Positions 1 to 11,875 of a DNA stretch of 64,000 nt are shown one piece after another. This DNA comes from Cryptomeria japonica (taxonomy: Eukaryota; Streptophyta; Pinopsida; Cupressales; Cupressaceae): the NCBI RefSeq assembly GCF_030272615.1, contig NC_081406.1, positions 473,376,900 through 473,440,899 on the forward strand. The letters are read 5' to 3'. The notes below the pieces were generated by a model. It was not told where the DNA came from. It worked only from the letters and a program-made list of their open reading frames with translations, and ran no database searches. The translations under genes and the position numbers were made by a program. The number at the start of each line of letters is the position of its first letter. Within the stretch, counting starts at the first letter, position 1.

Positions 1-1433
1 TAAGACCTAATAGGCATAAGACCTTTAGGAATTATATGCTCCAAATTCAAATAATGCTTGGGCTTAGGTGATGTCATTGAGGGGGAGTGTGCATGTCAAT
101 GACACCACCTAGTGGCTAAATCCTAGTTTTTAAGTCCCACGGGTAGGCATATGTCCTAATAGGTATGAAATAAGACCTATATAGGCATTAGTAAGTCCTT
201 TAAGCCTTCAGATATGCATATGTAAGTTATTTTTATTTTGATTACTAAAGGTAGGCATCCGTGAGTCCTATAAGCACATTTGTGATTAAGTCCTGTGGGC
301 ATTTGTAAATTCTTCTCCTTGTAAATCTTTCACTTGTAAAAGCATTGTATTAAGTCCTACGAGAACTATGTAATGAACCTGGGGAGAGGCTAATTTGAGG
401 AAACCGTGGCTCCAATATAATTTTTTAAGACCTCATAGCATCATTTTTAAAATACTCGTATTATAAATTATGACAAGATGACTTTCATGTAGTCTATAAT
501 GCATGATCTTCATGTTGGCATATATTTGTGTCCCTGTTTATCACTGTCAAAGAAGACCTATGTTACTCGGGTACTTCATTTTTTCTTTTATGGAAATTGA
601 CGTGTGATCCCCTATTAACATTAAGGGGGAGTGTTAGAACATAATATTATTAGGGATCACATCCTTATAACATTTATATATAATGTTCTAGTATAAGGTT
701 ATAAACCTTATATATTATATTCTTTATAAGCATATCCTATTTGAAATAATTATAATTTAATAATTATTAGATTATTAATTATTTATGAGTGGGGGTTATT
801 GAAAAGGCGTGACTAGTGAAGTCACCCTTCCTCCTATATTTAAGGAGGTTCTCTCTCATTTGAGAGTATGTGAATTTGGAGCTTTTATGGTGAGTTGTAT
901 CACTATGCACAAGAGGTATTATTGGTCATGTGGAAGTATTGGAGGAGTATCCCTAGGTTCATGTCTATTTTATGATAGATAATATTTGTAAGTGTTTTAA
1001 TTAAATGATGCTTTATGGGTTTTTTTTACTCGAAAGGGTTTTCCCCATGTATATCTCATGCAATGTGTACATTTATGCATGTATGTTTTCCATTTCATTT
1101 ACTTATGATCTTGTTTATAATGATTAGTATCCTAAGATCATAATTTCCAATGATAGATTTGATCATCCAATGAATGTGTATATATGTATAGGCAATTTTG
1201 ATGCACACCCCATCTTTGGCATTGATGTTAAAGGGGGAGAGATGAGGTGAAAAATGTATAGGTTGATTGTATGTATGGAGTGTAGAGTCTGGTGTAATGC
1301 AGATTTTTGGATTGTTGATCTAAGGGGGAGCCTTAGAATTCTTTCATTCTTTTTCATCTGGTGTACAGGTTTCACAAGTTTCAACACTTAGTCATTTTTC
1401 ATAGGTGTTGTCATCAATGCCAAAGGGGGAGAT
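1..1433 (+). mobile_element. K1: internal 3' part of an LTR retroelement, non-coding
   Basis: This stretch lies upstream of a plus-strand LTR and ends in a polypurine tract (about 1422-1433). I find no conserved protein domain in it; the short ORFs are not convincing. It is AT-rich and holds several other purine runs (about 78-88, 621-631, 1209-1222, 1321-1331) of the kind that precede LTRs, so it may contain remnants of more than one element. The 5' end lies outside the window. Confidence 0.6.
632..1110 (+). repeat. candidate second LTR start inside K1
   Basis: A purine tract at 621-631 is followed directly by TGTTAGAACA, the usual arrangement of polypurine tract plus LTR start in copia-type elements. 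A TATA-like TATATTTAAG lies near 836 and a CCCCATGTATATCT motif near 1044. The end is not defined; 1110 is only an estimate. It could be a solo LTR inserted in K1 or the end of another element. Confidence 0.35.
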
Positions 1434-2385
1434 TGTTGGAAATTGACACTCATCTGATGAATTTTGATGCTTGACTTATGGTCTAGGGTTGTCATTGATG
1501 GCAACTCTTCTTGGAGATTCGATCCAGCGATCGTGATTCATCTTATCCAAAAGTTGGAGTTAATCGATAAAACAGGGCTACCTCGGTCATGTTCTGGCTC
1601 GGAATGATTTTCGATGATTGCAATAATTTTGGTAGTTGATTTTGTGTTCTTGGTGAATGGGAAGATCCTTAGGAAGTGTGTGAAAACACTCTTTTGGTTT
1701 GGTGCTATGTTTTGTTTGAGATTGAAGTCAACTTGGAGCTACACATTACACTTCTTGAAGTTGAATTGAAAGAGATTGCTTTTATGTTAAGACGGGATAT
1801 ATAAGATTGAATTGGTGATTGGTTTTTGGTGTAATACTATTGTGGTGATCAGTTTTGGTGCGATTGAGCGTAGTTTCACATGCACATTTGGTTGACAGAT
1901 AATCTGGTAGCTGATTGAGATAGAAATTGAGTATTTAGTAGAGCGAAGACAGTCAACGATTCAGTACTTAATCAGAACTCATTCTTGCATTATTGAATGC
2001 TACTTGAGAGTTCATTTCATTATATTTCCTCATTGTAATCAAATTGTAAGTTAGTGAGACTTTCTTGAAGGTTGTAGCCTTCCAGGCAATTGTAATTGAG
2101 CAGTTAGCTCTAGGCAGTGAGCCTGAATGCAAGTGCATTCCCCATCTATGTAATATTTATGTACTCCTAGCCATAGTATATGAATATTGTGAGTTCCAGC
2201 CCCACCATGGTTTTTCCCTTTCCGGGTTTCCACGTAAAAATTCCGGTGTCGTGGATCTGTGGTTTATTTGTTGCATGTTTATGTTATGCATTGCTAACCG
2301 GTGGATAAAGAATAAGTTTGTGGATTTGATTTCTGACAATTAACTGATTCACCCCCCCCCCCCTCAATTATCCCCGATTCTAACA
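1434..2385 (+). mobile_element. K1 3' LTR, plus orientation
   Basis: The LTR starts TGTTGGAAAT right after the purine tract and ends GATTCTAACA, so it has the TG...CA form. Near its 3' end it carries the C-rich motif ACTGATTCACCC... (2342-2370) shared by most LTRs in this window. The sequence that follows (2386 on) matches a slice of the G1 LTR at 58311-58345, so this LTR marks an insertion into G1. The expected 5-bp TSD would be ATTTC; the other copy is off the left edge. Confidence 0.75.
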
Positions 2386-2421
2386 ATTTCTACATACTTA
2401 TTCTTTGACTTATCCACCTTT
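2386..2421 (-). mobile_element. G1 3' LTR, third slice
   Basis: These 36 bases match 58311-58346 in the other G1 LTR with only a few mismatches. They are isolated between K1 on the left and solo LTR S1 on the right. The slice belongs to the charged middle part of the ORF that lies inside the G1 LTR. Confidence 0.7.
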
Positions 2422-3730
2422 TGTTGGCAACATCAAAAAGGAAAATTGAGAGGGCGGGTGAATCCGTTTTCACCGTATTAATTCAATTAAGCACAATCTC
2501 AAATATGATCAACTGTAGCAAAAAAAAAAAGATAACAACAATAACAACAACACACATAACACCAATATTTTTGATGTGGAAAACCCGATTGAGGGAAAAA
2601 CCACAGTGGGAACTTACTCACATTGAGATGATACTCTACAGTAGTATGTGTAAATATTACAATGGGAAATGCACATGCATTCAAGCACATTGCCTAGAGA
2701 TCACTACTCAAATTCCAATGACCCAGAAGGATCCAACCCTCAAGGAAGTTTCACTACCTTACAGAAAGATTCAGACTACAATCTGAAGAAAATAAAATGC
2801 AAAAATAACATTTATTAATGCTTGATGACAATTTTGGTTAAGCTCAAATGTCTGCCCTACACCAATCTCCGCTCAACACACCACACTGAAAGATTATTTC
2901 ACTTTTTTGCACATACACCACTCTCTGATAATGCAAACTATCAACACCGACAACCAAATTACATGAACATTACACCCATTTATACAAATCATCAACCTTG
3001 ACTACAAGGTCGGCCAAACCCATAACACCTAATTACAAAATTACATCACACGATACATAAATCAACCACCGAACCAATACAATGTCATAAAAATCATAGC
3101 ATGGACCTAAATCAACTCCTCAAACACACACCACTACCAGAAATCTTGCCAAGATCAACCGCAACACGTTACACCACCAAAATGCCACATAACACGAAGA
3201 ATATCACTGGACCAAGAAGATCATCAAGAAATTGCACAATAATCAATGTGAACCACAAAAAACAATAGGACATGATTAGGAAACACCAACAAGCACATTA
3301 GAACCATCCACAATAGCTACACCAACACCACTTATGCAAATCTCCATCGATCAACACGCTAACATTCTGAACACTCAACAACAACAACTTAGATAAGAAA
3401 GATAACTTTTAGAGCACCAAATCATGAACCATTTGAAATGAAGATACACACGAACATCCAAAACATTCTCCGAAATCCGCAACACAAGATATGATCATAT
3501 CGAAGCTCACTAGATCAAATACTAGACTCTTCTAGCCATTGAACAGAAAGACCAAACCTCAAACTAGATCAAATGATATGATCAAGTAAACTTCCAGATC
3601 ATTGAAACCAATAAGAAATGAAGTATTCCAATATCCCAAACAGATAAACCAACCAGATCATCTCACTACAATCACCGGATCAACAAAATAATTCTCTGCA
3701 ACACAGGAATATGTTGACATCAGTGATAAT

Positions 3731-3745
3731 AACATATCCTCGCAA
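3731..3745 (+). repeat. LINE target-site duplication, left copy
   Basis: AACATATCCTCGCAA at 3731-3745 is repeated exactly at 11846-11860. A 15-bp perfect direct repeat is the usual length for target-primed reverse transcription by an L1-type LINE. It fixes the element as 3746-11845, including the extra 3' ORF. Confidence 0.92.
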
Positions 3746-3771
3746 ACAATTCAACTAACTAATTATTACAT

Positions 3772-5676
3772 ATGGGGAGCGGGGAGGAGAAGGGGAGCGG
3801 TCGGGCCCAAAATTCAAATTTTTTGGGCGGGAGTTTTGGTTCAGTGCTAGGATAGTATGCTGCAGGAGATTCAGAGAGTCCAGTGGAAGGGGGGAGTTTA
3901 GGTGGAAAAGCACCCGATGCTCCTTTGGATTTGGGGGACCCAGGGGGAGGTCCAAGACCACATGAGGAGCAGTTAGCAGGAGGTAGCGGGAACAAACATG
4001 TTCAAATTTCAAATTCAGGAGGTGGCATACCGAAAGTGTCTCTAGGTCAGCAAATGACAAGTAGTTCAGAGGAAACTGTGGAAGGAAAAGACTCTTCTAG
4101 GAAGGATCTCAAGAACCCGCTGAGATCAGAGGATCTTAAGGGGGGACCCAGATCGAATTGACACATTAGCAAGTGGTCCTCTCTGTTTGGGGTCAAACCT
4201 AAAGGTAAGTCATCCTTGCCTCCGGTCAAAAATACCTCGAATGCATCTCAGGGCAAGTTTATCATTTCTGTTCTAGACCAAATCATAGACCATAATATTT
4301 CTAGAATAGAAAATACTCTAATTGGTAAATTTTATGGAATGAGACCAAATATTGAGGTAGTTTGTGGGTTTGTTAAGAGGAAGTGGAGCTTGAAAGGTCA
4401 GGTAAAAGTGGTTGCAATGAATAAAGGATGCCTGTCCTTCTCTTTCTCTTGCGAGGAGGATCGCAGAAACATCCTCAGCTTTGGTTCATAGGCGATTGGA
4501 AAATATATCATGTACACTCAAAAGTGGTACCCTAACGCAGGCAAAGAAATCTTTTTTTTGGTCCAAGTTCTTGTCTGGATAAAATTACCTGGGCTCCCAA
4601 TGGAATATTGGGAGGAAGATGTGCTTACAGGAATAGCCAATTCCTTTAAGGAGATTATTGCTATTGATCCAGTCACGACATCTAGAAGAAGGCTTATTTA
4701 TGCCAGAATATGTGTAGGAGTTGGGCCCGAAACGAACATGCCAAAGGAGATAGAGATAGAATCTAAACTTGGGAAATGGAAGCAAAATATTGTTTATGAA
4801 ACAATCCATTTTTCTTGCTTTCATTGTAAGAAAGTTGGGCATTGGGCTAAAAAATGTCCTAGTAATGGGGTCAAACCTCAATCCCAACCTAAAGTGTGGA
4901 ACAAAGTAGACAGCTCTTTGAAAGCTACGAAATCTAATAAACAGTCCCAGGTTGGTAGGATAGAGGAAGAGATCATCAAAGAGTTGGGAAATGAATCGAA
5001 GAAAGAAGACAATGAAAAAATAGATCATCAGGAGAAGGAGCAGAATGGCAAGGATTCAGATCAGGGAGAAAGAAAATCACAAGTTAACAGCCAAAATGAG
5101 GAAACAAAAGAGGATAAGACTGAGTAAAACTCAGATAATGATGAGAATAATGGAGATAACCAATCCAAAGTGAATAAAGAGGAAGGAGACAATTTCAACT
5201 TAGTTTCTAATTCGATTGAATTAGGAAAAGAAATAGACTGGATCCAAGATGCTCAACTTGATAATATTCTGGATCAAGGGTTGTTGGAGATCTCATTAGC
5301 CTCTCCAGCTAAGGTGAGGATGACTTTTCTGGAGGATAAAGAGCCAAAATGGGGAGATGAGGAAGACATTAAAAAAGCATTGGGAAAGAGTGAGTCTAAA
5401 CAGGAGGAAGAAGAAATAGTGGAGGATAAAAGAAAGATCAAGCAAAAAAAAAAGAATAACAACAATATCAATAACAACACATCTACTAGAAATACTAGAA
5501 GCAGGCTTGGGGATGTAGGAGTGCAACATACCTCTCCAGGAAGATATTCAAATGCAAAGAAGAGGACAATGGAAACAAGCAAGAATATTGCAGATGGGAC
5601 TCAAAGATCCATCTTTGAGGCAAGTATTTTTAAAAACTATGAAGATCATCTCTTAGAATATTCGAGGATTGAATAA
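3772..5676 (+). pseudogene. LINE ORF1 (RNA-binding, CCHC zinc knuckle)
   Basis: This is the nucleic-acid-binding ORF1 product of a plant L1 element, which should coat the element RNA. The frame runs from ATG 3772 to the stop at 5674-5676, about 634 codons, broken by in-frame stops at 3853 (TAG), 4159 (TGA), 4489 (TAG) and 5125 (TAA), with no frameshift. The N-terminal part is Gly/Ser-rich. A DUF4283-like region covers about 4290-4720. A zinc knuckle CFHCKKVGHWAKKC lies at about 4819-4860. A long Lys/Glu-rich tail follows. The last 38 bases overlap the start of ORF2 in another frame. Confidence 0.85.
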
Positions 5677-6580
5677 TCCTCACAAACATGATTTAATAAA
5701 AAGTATGATTAGAGACAAAAATCCGAATATTTTTTTAATTCAAGAAACCAAGATGTCTAAAGATAAGGTAGAAGGTCTGAAGATGTTCAATAATGGAGGA
5801 GTTAGTGGTGGCAGTTCAGAAGGTGCCTTGGGAGGTATTGTTACTTTCTGGAACAAAAACAATGTTGAGGGAGAAGTGTTGATTCAGGACAACAACTTGG
5901 CCTGTATTAGATTTAAGCATCTGAAAAATAGCACTTCATGGGTCTTAACTAATTTATATGCTCCTAACACTAAGACTAGCAAAAGTGATTTTTGGAATAA
6001 ACTTACTTTATTAAGAAGTAGGTTTGCTAAAGATAGTTGGGTGATTATGGGGGACTTCAATACCCCTTTGAAGGAAAATGAGAAAAAGGGAGGGAGCCAA
6101 ACTAATCTGGATAGTAGAGTGGACTTAATGGACTTTATCAATGATAATGCTCTCCATGACCTAGAATTGCAAGGAGTTAAATTTACCTAGACTAATAAAA
6201 GGAGTAGCGAGGATTTAATTTAGGTAAGACTTGATAGAGCTCTTATCTCCCTAGATTGGTTTAATCTTTACTTCCATTCTTTATTTGCTCACCCAAGGGC
6301 AGGATCGGATCACTATCCTATTTCCTTTACGGTAGAGGCTAAGAAAAGAAGGAGACATTTCCCTTACAAATTTGAGAGAATGTGGACTAAACACCCGAAT
6401 ATGGAGAGCAAGATCAAGGAATGGTGGCAGGTCAGTATTGAAGGGAACACCATGTATAAAGTGGTCAAAAAGTTGAAGTTTGTTAAAGAAAATGTCAAGA
6501 GGTGGAATAAGGAATGCTTGGGGAATATCTTTGCCTCGAAAGCAACTATTATCTCAGAGCTAAAAAATAATTAGGATGAG
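5639..6580 (+). pseudogene. LINE ORF2, APE-type endonuclease domain
   Basis: This is the N-terminal endonuclease of ORF2, which nicks target DNA to prime reverse transcription. ATG 5639 lies inside the end of ORF1, and the protein begins MKIIS followed by a TAG where Trp is usual. Conserved apurinic-endonuclease motifs are visible in order: NIRGLN, QETKM (about 5741), LYAPNT (about 5956), GDFNTP (about 6050), RLDRA (about 6227) and SDHYP (about 6307). In-frame stops are at 5654, 6188, 6221 and 6572, all TAG. The frame continues into the reverse transcriptase without a shift. Confidence 0.88.
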
Positions 6581-8266
6581 ATTCAGAATAATAGATATAC
6601 TAACACTTCAAGAGACGTTGAAGATGTTATCCTTATGAAATATCATGACATAATAGAAAAGGAAGAAACCTTCTGGAAACAAAGGTCAAGAAATGTATGG
6701 TTGAAGGAAGGGGACAACAACACTAAATGCTTCCATATGTCCACTCTAAAACATAAGGTCATCAACAAAATATCACAGATTAAAGTGAATGGTAGAAGAG
6801 TTGATGAGGAAGATTCTATGAGAAGGGTTGTTATGGAGTTCTTCTCCAATATTCTAGCTAAGGATCAAAATTTGGACAAGCAAACCCAAAAGAACCTTTT
6901 GGATTGTATCCCTACAATCCTGGAGGCTGACCAGAATTCTCACCTGATTGCTATCCCTACCAATAATGAGATTCTGCAAGCTGTCAATTCCTTTGAAGGC
7001 AATAAGGTACCAGGCCCGAATGGTTTCCCCATGTTCTTTTTTCAAATGTATTGGCACATTATTGGTGATGATGTGTCTAGAGCTGTGCAAGAGTTTTTTG
7101 GTGCTAGAAGAATCTTGAAAGAGATAAATGACACTTTTATTGCTCTTATTCCCAAAAAGGTAGGAGCTAATTCCATGGACCTTTTCGGACCTATAAGTCT
7201 TTGCAACTCTCTTTACAAGATCATCTCCAAGGTTCTAACCTCGAGAATCCTGAAACTGCTCCCTTCTATCATTTCACCTCAGCAAAGTGGTTTTGTCCCT
7301 GGAAGACAAATCTTGGATTCAATCATCTCAGTCCATGAAAACATTCATTCTTTATCTAATTCAAAAAAGGAAGGCTTTCTTCCGAAGCTAGACTTATCTA
7401 AAGCCTACGACAGAGTGGATTGGGATTTCATGATGGAAGTTCTCTCAACTTTTGGCTTTTGTGCTAGAAGTATTAGTCTTATAAGGCAATTAGTTTCTTC
7501 AACTTCTTTCTCTATTTTAATTAATGGATCTCCCTCCCCTTTCTTCAAGTCCTCAAGGGGACTCAGGCAGGGAGATCCTCTTTCTCTGGTTATTTTTATT
7601 ATTATGGCGGAATGTCTGGGGAGAGGTATAGGGAAGTTGGTCGAGAAGGGGGAGTTTTGTGGGTTGAAGCCTTCTTCAACGGATCAGGTTTGTTCCCACC
7701 AGTAGTTTGTGGATGACTTTATAATCATGGGGAAGGCTACAGTGCAGGATTCTATAAGTTTAAAGAAAGCTCTGGATAATTATGGATCTGCTACTAGGAA
7801 AATTATTAATTGGTCTAAAATCTTTGTTTATTTTATCAACACTCCGGAGATAAGAAAGATCAAAATAAGTAATATATTGGGATGTCAATTGGGGAGTCTT
7901 CCTGCGTCTTACTTGGGGCTTCCCTTAGGCCATGATCCTCCTGACACTTTCTGGGGGACTTTGGTGGATAAATTCCATAAGAAGCTTGCTGGCTGGAAGG
8001 GCTCTCTTCTTAGCCAAGCTGGTAAGGTTCAATTGTGGAAATCAAATCTTCAAAGTATCCCTTTTTATACCATGAGCCTTTTCAGAATTCCTGCCAAGTA
8101 TGCAAAGGGTTTTGAAAAGATCCAAAGAACTTTTTTGTGGATAGGGGTTGAGGAGAAGAAGAGAATGAATCCGATTGCGTGGGACAAAGTTTGTAAGCCA
8201 ATAAGAAAGGGAGGTCTGGGTCTTAGAAGAATAAGAGACATGAATGAATACCTTATGGCAAAGTAG
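6581..8266 (+). pseudogene. LINE ORF2, reverse transcriptase domain
   Basis: This is the reverse transcriptase of an L1-clade LINE. It stays in the same frame as the endonuclease. Recognisable blocks are WLKEGDNNTKCFH (about 6700), NKVPGPNGFP (about 7000; DGF is usual), FIALIPKK (about 7137), SGFVPGRQ (about 7290), LDLSKAYDRVDW (about 7389), GLRQGDPLS (about 7558) and the catalytic box FVDDF (about 7709). Downstream, SYLGLPLG (about 7910) marks the thumb. In-frame stops are at 7703 and 8264 (both TAG). The stop at 7703 lies directly before the catalytic box. Confidence 0.9.
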
Positions 8267-9830
8267 ATCTGGAGAGGATATAAAAACCAGGGAGAATGGA
8301 AACATATTCGGGACAACAAGTATAAAGGAAATGTCCCACACTTCAAAGTTTCCTCACAGTAGAAGATATCCCAATTGGCTCCAATATTTGGAAAAATGTC
8401 ACTAGAACAAGAGATTTAATTGTCAAAGGTGCAAAATGGAAGATGGGGAAAGGGAATCTTATCAAATTCTTAGAAGATTCCTGGTTGCTTGAGTCCCCTT
8501 TGACTGAAATTTGAGAGTGGAGCAGATTCCAGAACCAGTGCAAGGAAAGATATGGACCAATGGTGGGTGATTATTGGCAAGATGGATAGTGGAAGGGTTT
8601 ATCTCAGGTGGATGAGACCTTTGGAAGTTTGAACAAAACTATGAACTTCATGGTTGTGGTGGAAGAGGAAGATCAATTAATTTGGAAACTCTAAGCAAAT
8701 GGTAAATTCACTGTGGCTTCTCTTTACTATCATAAGTATTCTAATATGGAGAGTCCTTGCTGGGCTAAGGCCTGGGTGAAAGGTCTTACCCCTAAGATTA
8801 ATATTTTTTTTGGACAACCCTTCAAGATAAAATTATAACTATTGAGAACCTCAGAAAAAGAGGTATGTGTATGCTTGGTGTTTGTTTTCTTTGCTTGCAG
8901 AGTGAGGAGACCATCAACCATTTTCTCTTTTACTACCCTTTTTTCGCTGAGGTCTGGGGAAGATGTCTAGATCATTTCAAAATCAGCTGGAGTTTCCCAG
9001 AGTCAGTTCAAGAGGTTTTTAATTCTTGGTATCATCCTTCAAAGAACAAATTTACTACTTTGTTGTGGAAATTATCTCTGCCCCATACATGTCGGGGTAT
9101 ATGGAAAGAGAGAAATGAAAGAGTCTTCAGAGAGAAGGTGTCTAAGGCTCAAATTGTGTTTGAGAAAATTAAAAGAAATATAGTGGAAAATATGAATATA
9201 ATAGGTGGTATTGCAGATCCTCAAGACAAGGATGATCAATCAATCATCAAGAAGAGGAGACTAAAAGTTTGTGAACACTTTCAGAATGACCCTAGAGAGG
9301 GAGTGGTATGGGTAATCCCACCCAATAGATGGATGCAAATAAACTTTGATGGTGCATTAAAGGGAAATCTTGGGATAGAAGGATGTGGGGTGGTCCTTAG
9401 GGACAAATGAGGAAGATGCAAAATTATAAAAAGTATACCCATTGGAAATCAGACAAATCATGTAGCTGAGGCTATGGCTGCATACCATGGGATGGTCCTA
9501 GCTAAGGAAGCCAAATGCACTAGAGTCTGGTGCGAAGGAGATTCATTAAATATAATCAATTGTTTGAATAAGAAGTTCCCCCCTTCTCGGACAACAAGAA
9601 ATGCTATCAAAGCGGCAAAGAAAATTAGTGAGGAGTTTGAAATATGTGTTTTTAAACATGTGTATAGGGAAGCAAACTCATGTGCAGACTAGGCTGCCAA
9701 CCTAGCTTGCCAAATGGAAGACATTATTACTACTTATGGAGAGACTAAGCTCGCATGTGATGTGAAATCTCTGCTCGATCTGGATCATATCCACACGAGG
9801 CTACATGGCACCATCAAATATAATTTCTAA
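8267..9830 (+). pseudogene. LINE ORF2, zf-RVT region and RNase H domain
   Basis: This is the C-terminal part of ORF2. The frame changes between 8266 and 8865 through small indels. A zf-RVT-like region is visible at about 8700-8960, with W-A-K-A-W, C-L-Q-S-E-E-T-I-N-H-F and F-A-E-V-W. An RNase H (RVT_3 type) follows. Its acidic residues are the Asp in NFDGA (about 9342), the Glu in VAEAMA (about 9463), the Asp in EGDSL (about 9535) and the Asp in CAD (about 9685). Stops are at 9408 (TGA) and 9690 (TAG). The ORF ends TAA at 9828-9830, touching the ATG of ORF3. Confidence 0.85.
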
Positions 9831-11601
9831 ATGCCCCCTCCTCTGATTTTGAAGCAAGGTTATTATGGAGGTAATAAGTATTTATTCAAGTGTCTTTTCA
9901 TTATTGTTTGGCACAGATTCTGGGCTTTTTTTCAGGGCATCCACAGAAACCAGAGAAGAATATTAGGAGTTGAGAGAAGGAAATTCAGGGACAGCGAAGG
10001 AAAAATGGGAGGAAATAAAAAAAGGTTTGAACCTACTTCCTGCTCGGATTGGAGGAAGAATAGGGAAGTGTGGGATATCCTTCAGGAGTGGGGTTTGAGT
10101 ATGTTTATGGAGAGGCTTAGTGGGAAAGATCCTGTGGTCACCAAACATTTTATCAAGAACTGGAAGAATGGTAAAATGTTGGTCGGGTCCTAGATGATGA
10201 CTGTAGATGAGGAGATTATTGTTGAAGCTATGGGGATGATTACTAAGGGCATAAAATTTTATAGGGACCGTAACATCTCTGATAAAGCTGCAGACAAATT
10301 CGTTGTTACAGATGATGAGAGGAAGAAGATGGTAAAAGTCAATAATTCCTATCATTCCCCATAATGGATATGCAACTTATATCACTTTGGATGGTAGGTT
10401 TACCAGAGCCTATGGTCACCATTTTATTTTGCTCAACCATTTTCACCATGGGGAAAAGGTGAGCTTGTCATATTACCTAGTCTGCTCCATGGACCATACT
10501 ATCCAGGATATTCAGAAAGATCCTAAAGGTTACCATGCCCTTCACTAGGGTCTTATGGCTCTTGTCTATAAAGTTCTTAAAGGGAAGAGTATTGAAAAAC
10601 CTATAAAAGGCAAATATGCAAGAAATGAGGACACGGAGACTGAAGCCAGTGACTTTAACTTTGACTCGGAGACTGAGGGCGATTCAGAGGAGACTAGCAA
10701 AAAAGGTAGGAATAAGGCTAAGAGGAAAAGGATTATGGTGGATTTAGATATTTTGGAGTCTGAGGCCGAATCCTTTGAAGGGAAATTTATTAAAAAGAAG
10801 AAAGGGAAAGTTACTGGAAAGCAAATACAGAGGAAGAAGACCAACAAGGAAAGCAATAAAGATATCAGCCAAATCCTGATTGATTCTGAAGAAGAGGCAG
10901 AGGAGAATAAAAAGGATGAGGGATAGGATAAGGAGGGGGAGGAGAACTAGGTCACGGACAACATTGAGGGTTTGAATGCCCAAGATATTCATAAAGAGGA
11001 GCAAGAAGACAAAAGCGGTAAGCTTAGTGATTGTGTTGGTGAGAATGTGACTATAAAGTGTTTCTGTGAGACTGTTGGTACAATGGTGAAGGATATAGGT
11101 AGCTTGAAGAAAGATATGCTGACTATCAAAAGAGCTATGGTTGGAAAGAAACCCCTAACGGAAAATGTTAAAGAGTTGGTAGTTGCAATTAATAATGCGA
11201 AAGCCATTGAAAGCATGGTGGGTAAAATTATTGCCACTGAAAAAAAGGTTAAAGAGATGGAAGAAAACAAGGAGGGGAAAGGAATGGGCACAACTATGAA
11301 CAATCTGGGTAGCATAATTGATAAGATGGAACTCACTGTTAAGAAGATTGCAGAACAAAACTTCCAGATCCTCAAAGCTTCGGTGGATAACATGAACGTC
11401 CTGATCAATAGATTTGAGAACAACACTGAGAAGGATGTTGACAAGGAACAACCAGACAAAAAAGGCCATGAGAAGAGGACCGGAGCCAATACTAGGATCA
11501 AGGGCGACATCAAAGGTCATGAGCTGGAGGAGTTAAATACTTTGGTGGACAACATGAAGCTGATGGTTGTCCAAGCTGAGGATATCATGAAGAGTATATA
11601 G
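9831..11601 (+). pseudogene. LINE ORF3: extra ORF, unknown function, coiled-coil C-terminus
   Basis: This is a third coding region between RNase H and the 3' UTR, inside the TSD-bounded LINE. Its ATG (9831) directly follows the ORF2 stop TAA, in the same frame. About 590 codons are visible. An N-terminal globular part (9990-10550) has EVWDILQEWGLS and YGHHFILLNHF motifs. An acidic and Lys-rich linker covers 10600-10970. A heptad-rich, charged coiled coil covers 10972-11601. It is broken by a TAG at 10191, a +1 shift near 10360, and TAGs at 10546, 10924 and 10948. The layout recalls plant transposon-associated proteins with a Transposase_32-like or mobile-domain-like fold, but I cannot assign a family. 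Confidence 0.7.
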
Positions 11602-11845
11602 CTGTCCCTGTCTCTGTCTTGGTAGTTGTCTTATTTTTTGTCTTTTTGTTGTCATTCTGCTTTTCAGATGCTGTCTTTTCTTGGTTTATTAATGTAATGT
11701 TTTTTGGGTTGTAATCCCTTTTTGTTCGGTTGGGATCTATTTTAGTTTTTGAAGTGATCAAGCACGGTGTTTTCTAGCTCTTTCTATATTTCTTGCTTTG
11801 TAAAAGGTTTGGGTTCCTTTCAAAAACCTGCTTTTACTTAATCAA
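11602..11845 (+). other. LINE 3' UTR and A-run
   Basis: This non-coding tail has the T-rich and G/T-rich composition usual at plant L1 3' ends, and the last bases run CTTAATCAAA before the TSD. No separate gene is visible here. Confidence 0.7.
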
Positions 11846-11875
11846 AACATATCCTCGCAACAACAATATCCAACA

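Larger units (their letters stand above)
3746..11845 (+). mobile_element. L1-clade LINE with ORF1, ORF2 and an extra ORF3
   Basis: This is an 8.1 kb non-LTR retrotransposon bounded by a perfect 15-bp TSD. The 5' UTR before the first in-frame ATG (3772) is only 26 bp. ORF1 has a zinc knuckle. ORF2 has an APE-type endonuclease, a reverse transcriptase, a zf-RVT region and an RNase H. A third coding region follows the ORF2 stop. The 3' UTR (11602-11845) ends in a short A-run. The copy is dead: I count at least 16 internal stops, 13 of them TAG, plus frameshifts near 8.3-8.8 kb and 10.36 kb. It sits inside solo LTR S1. Confidence 0.9.
2422..11875 (-). mobile_element. S1: solo LTR, minus orientation, split by the LINE
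   Basis: The plus strand begins TGTTGGCAAC at 2422 and ends TATCCAACA at 11875. Without the LINE (3746-11845) and one copy of its TSD it is about 1.34 kb, close to the other LTRs of this type here. The G-rich motif GAGGGCGGGTGAATC lies at 2449-2463. The flanking 5-mers CCTTT (2417-2421) and TGTTT (11876-11880) agree at three positions. Aligning with the undisturbed G1 LTR copy near 58345 shows that the flanks join there, which supports a single insertion. Confidence 0.75.

Noticed and set aside
2065-2343. 92-codon plus-strand ORF
   Set aside because: It lies inside the K1 LTR and has no domain; an LTR explains the sequence.
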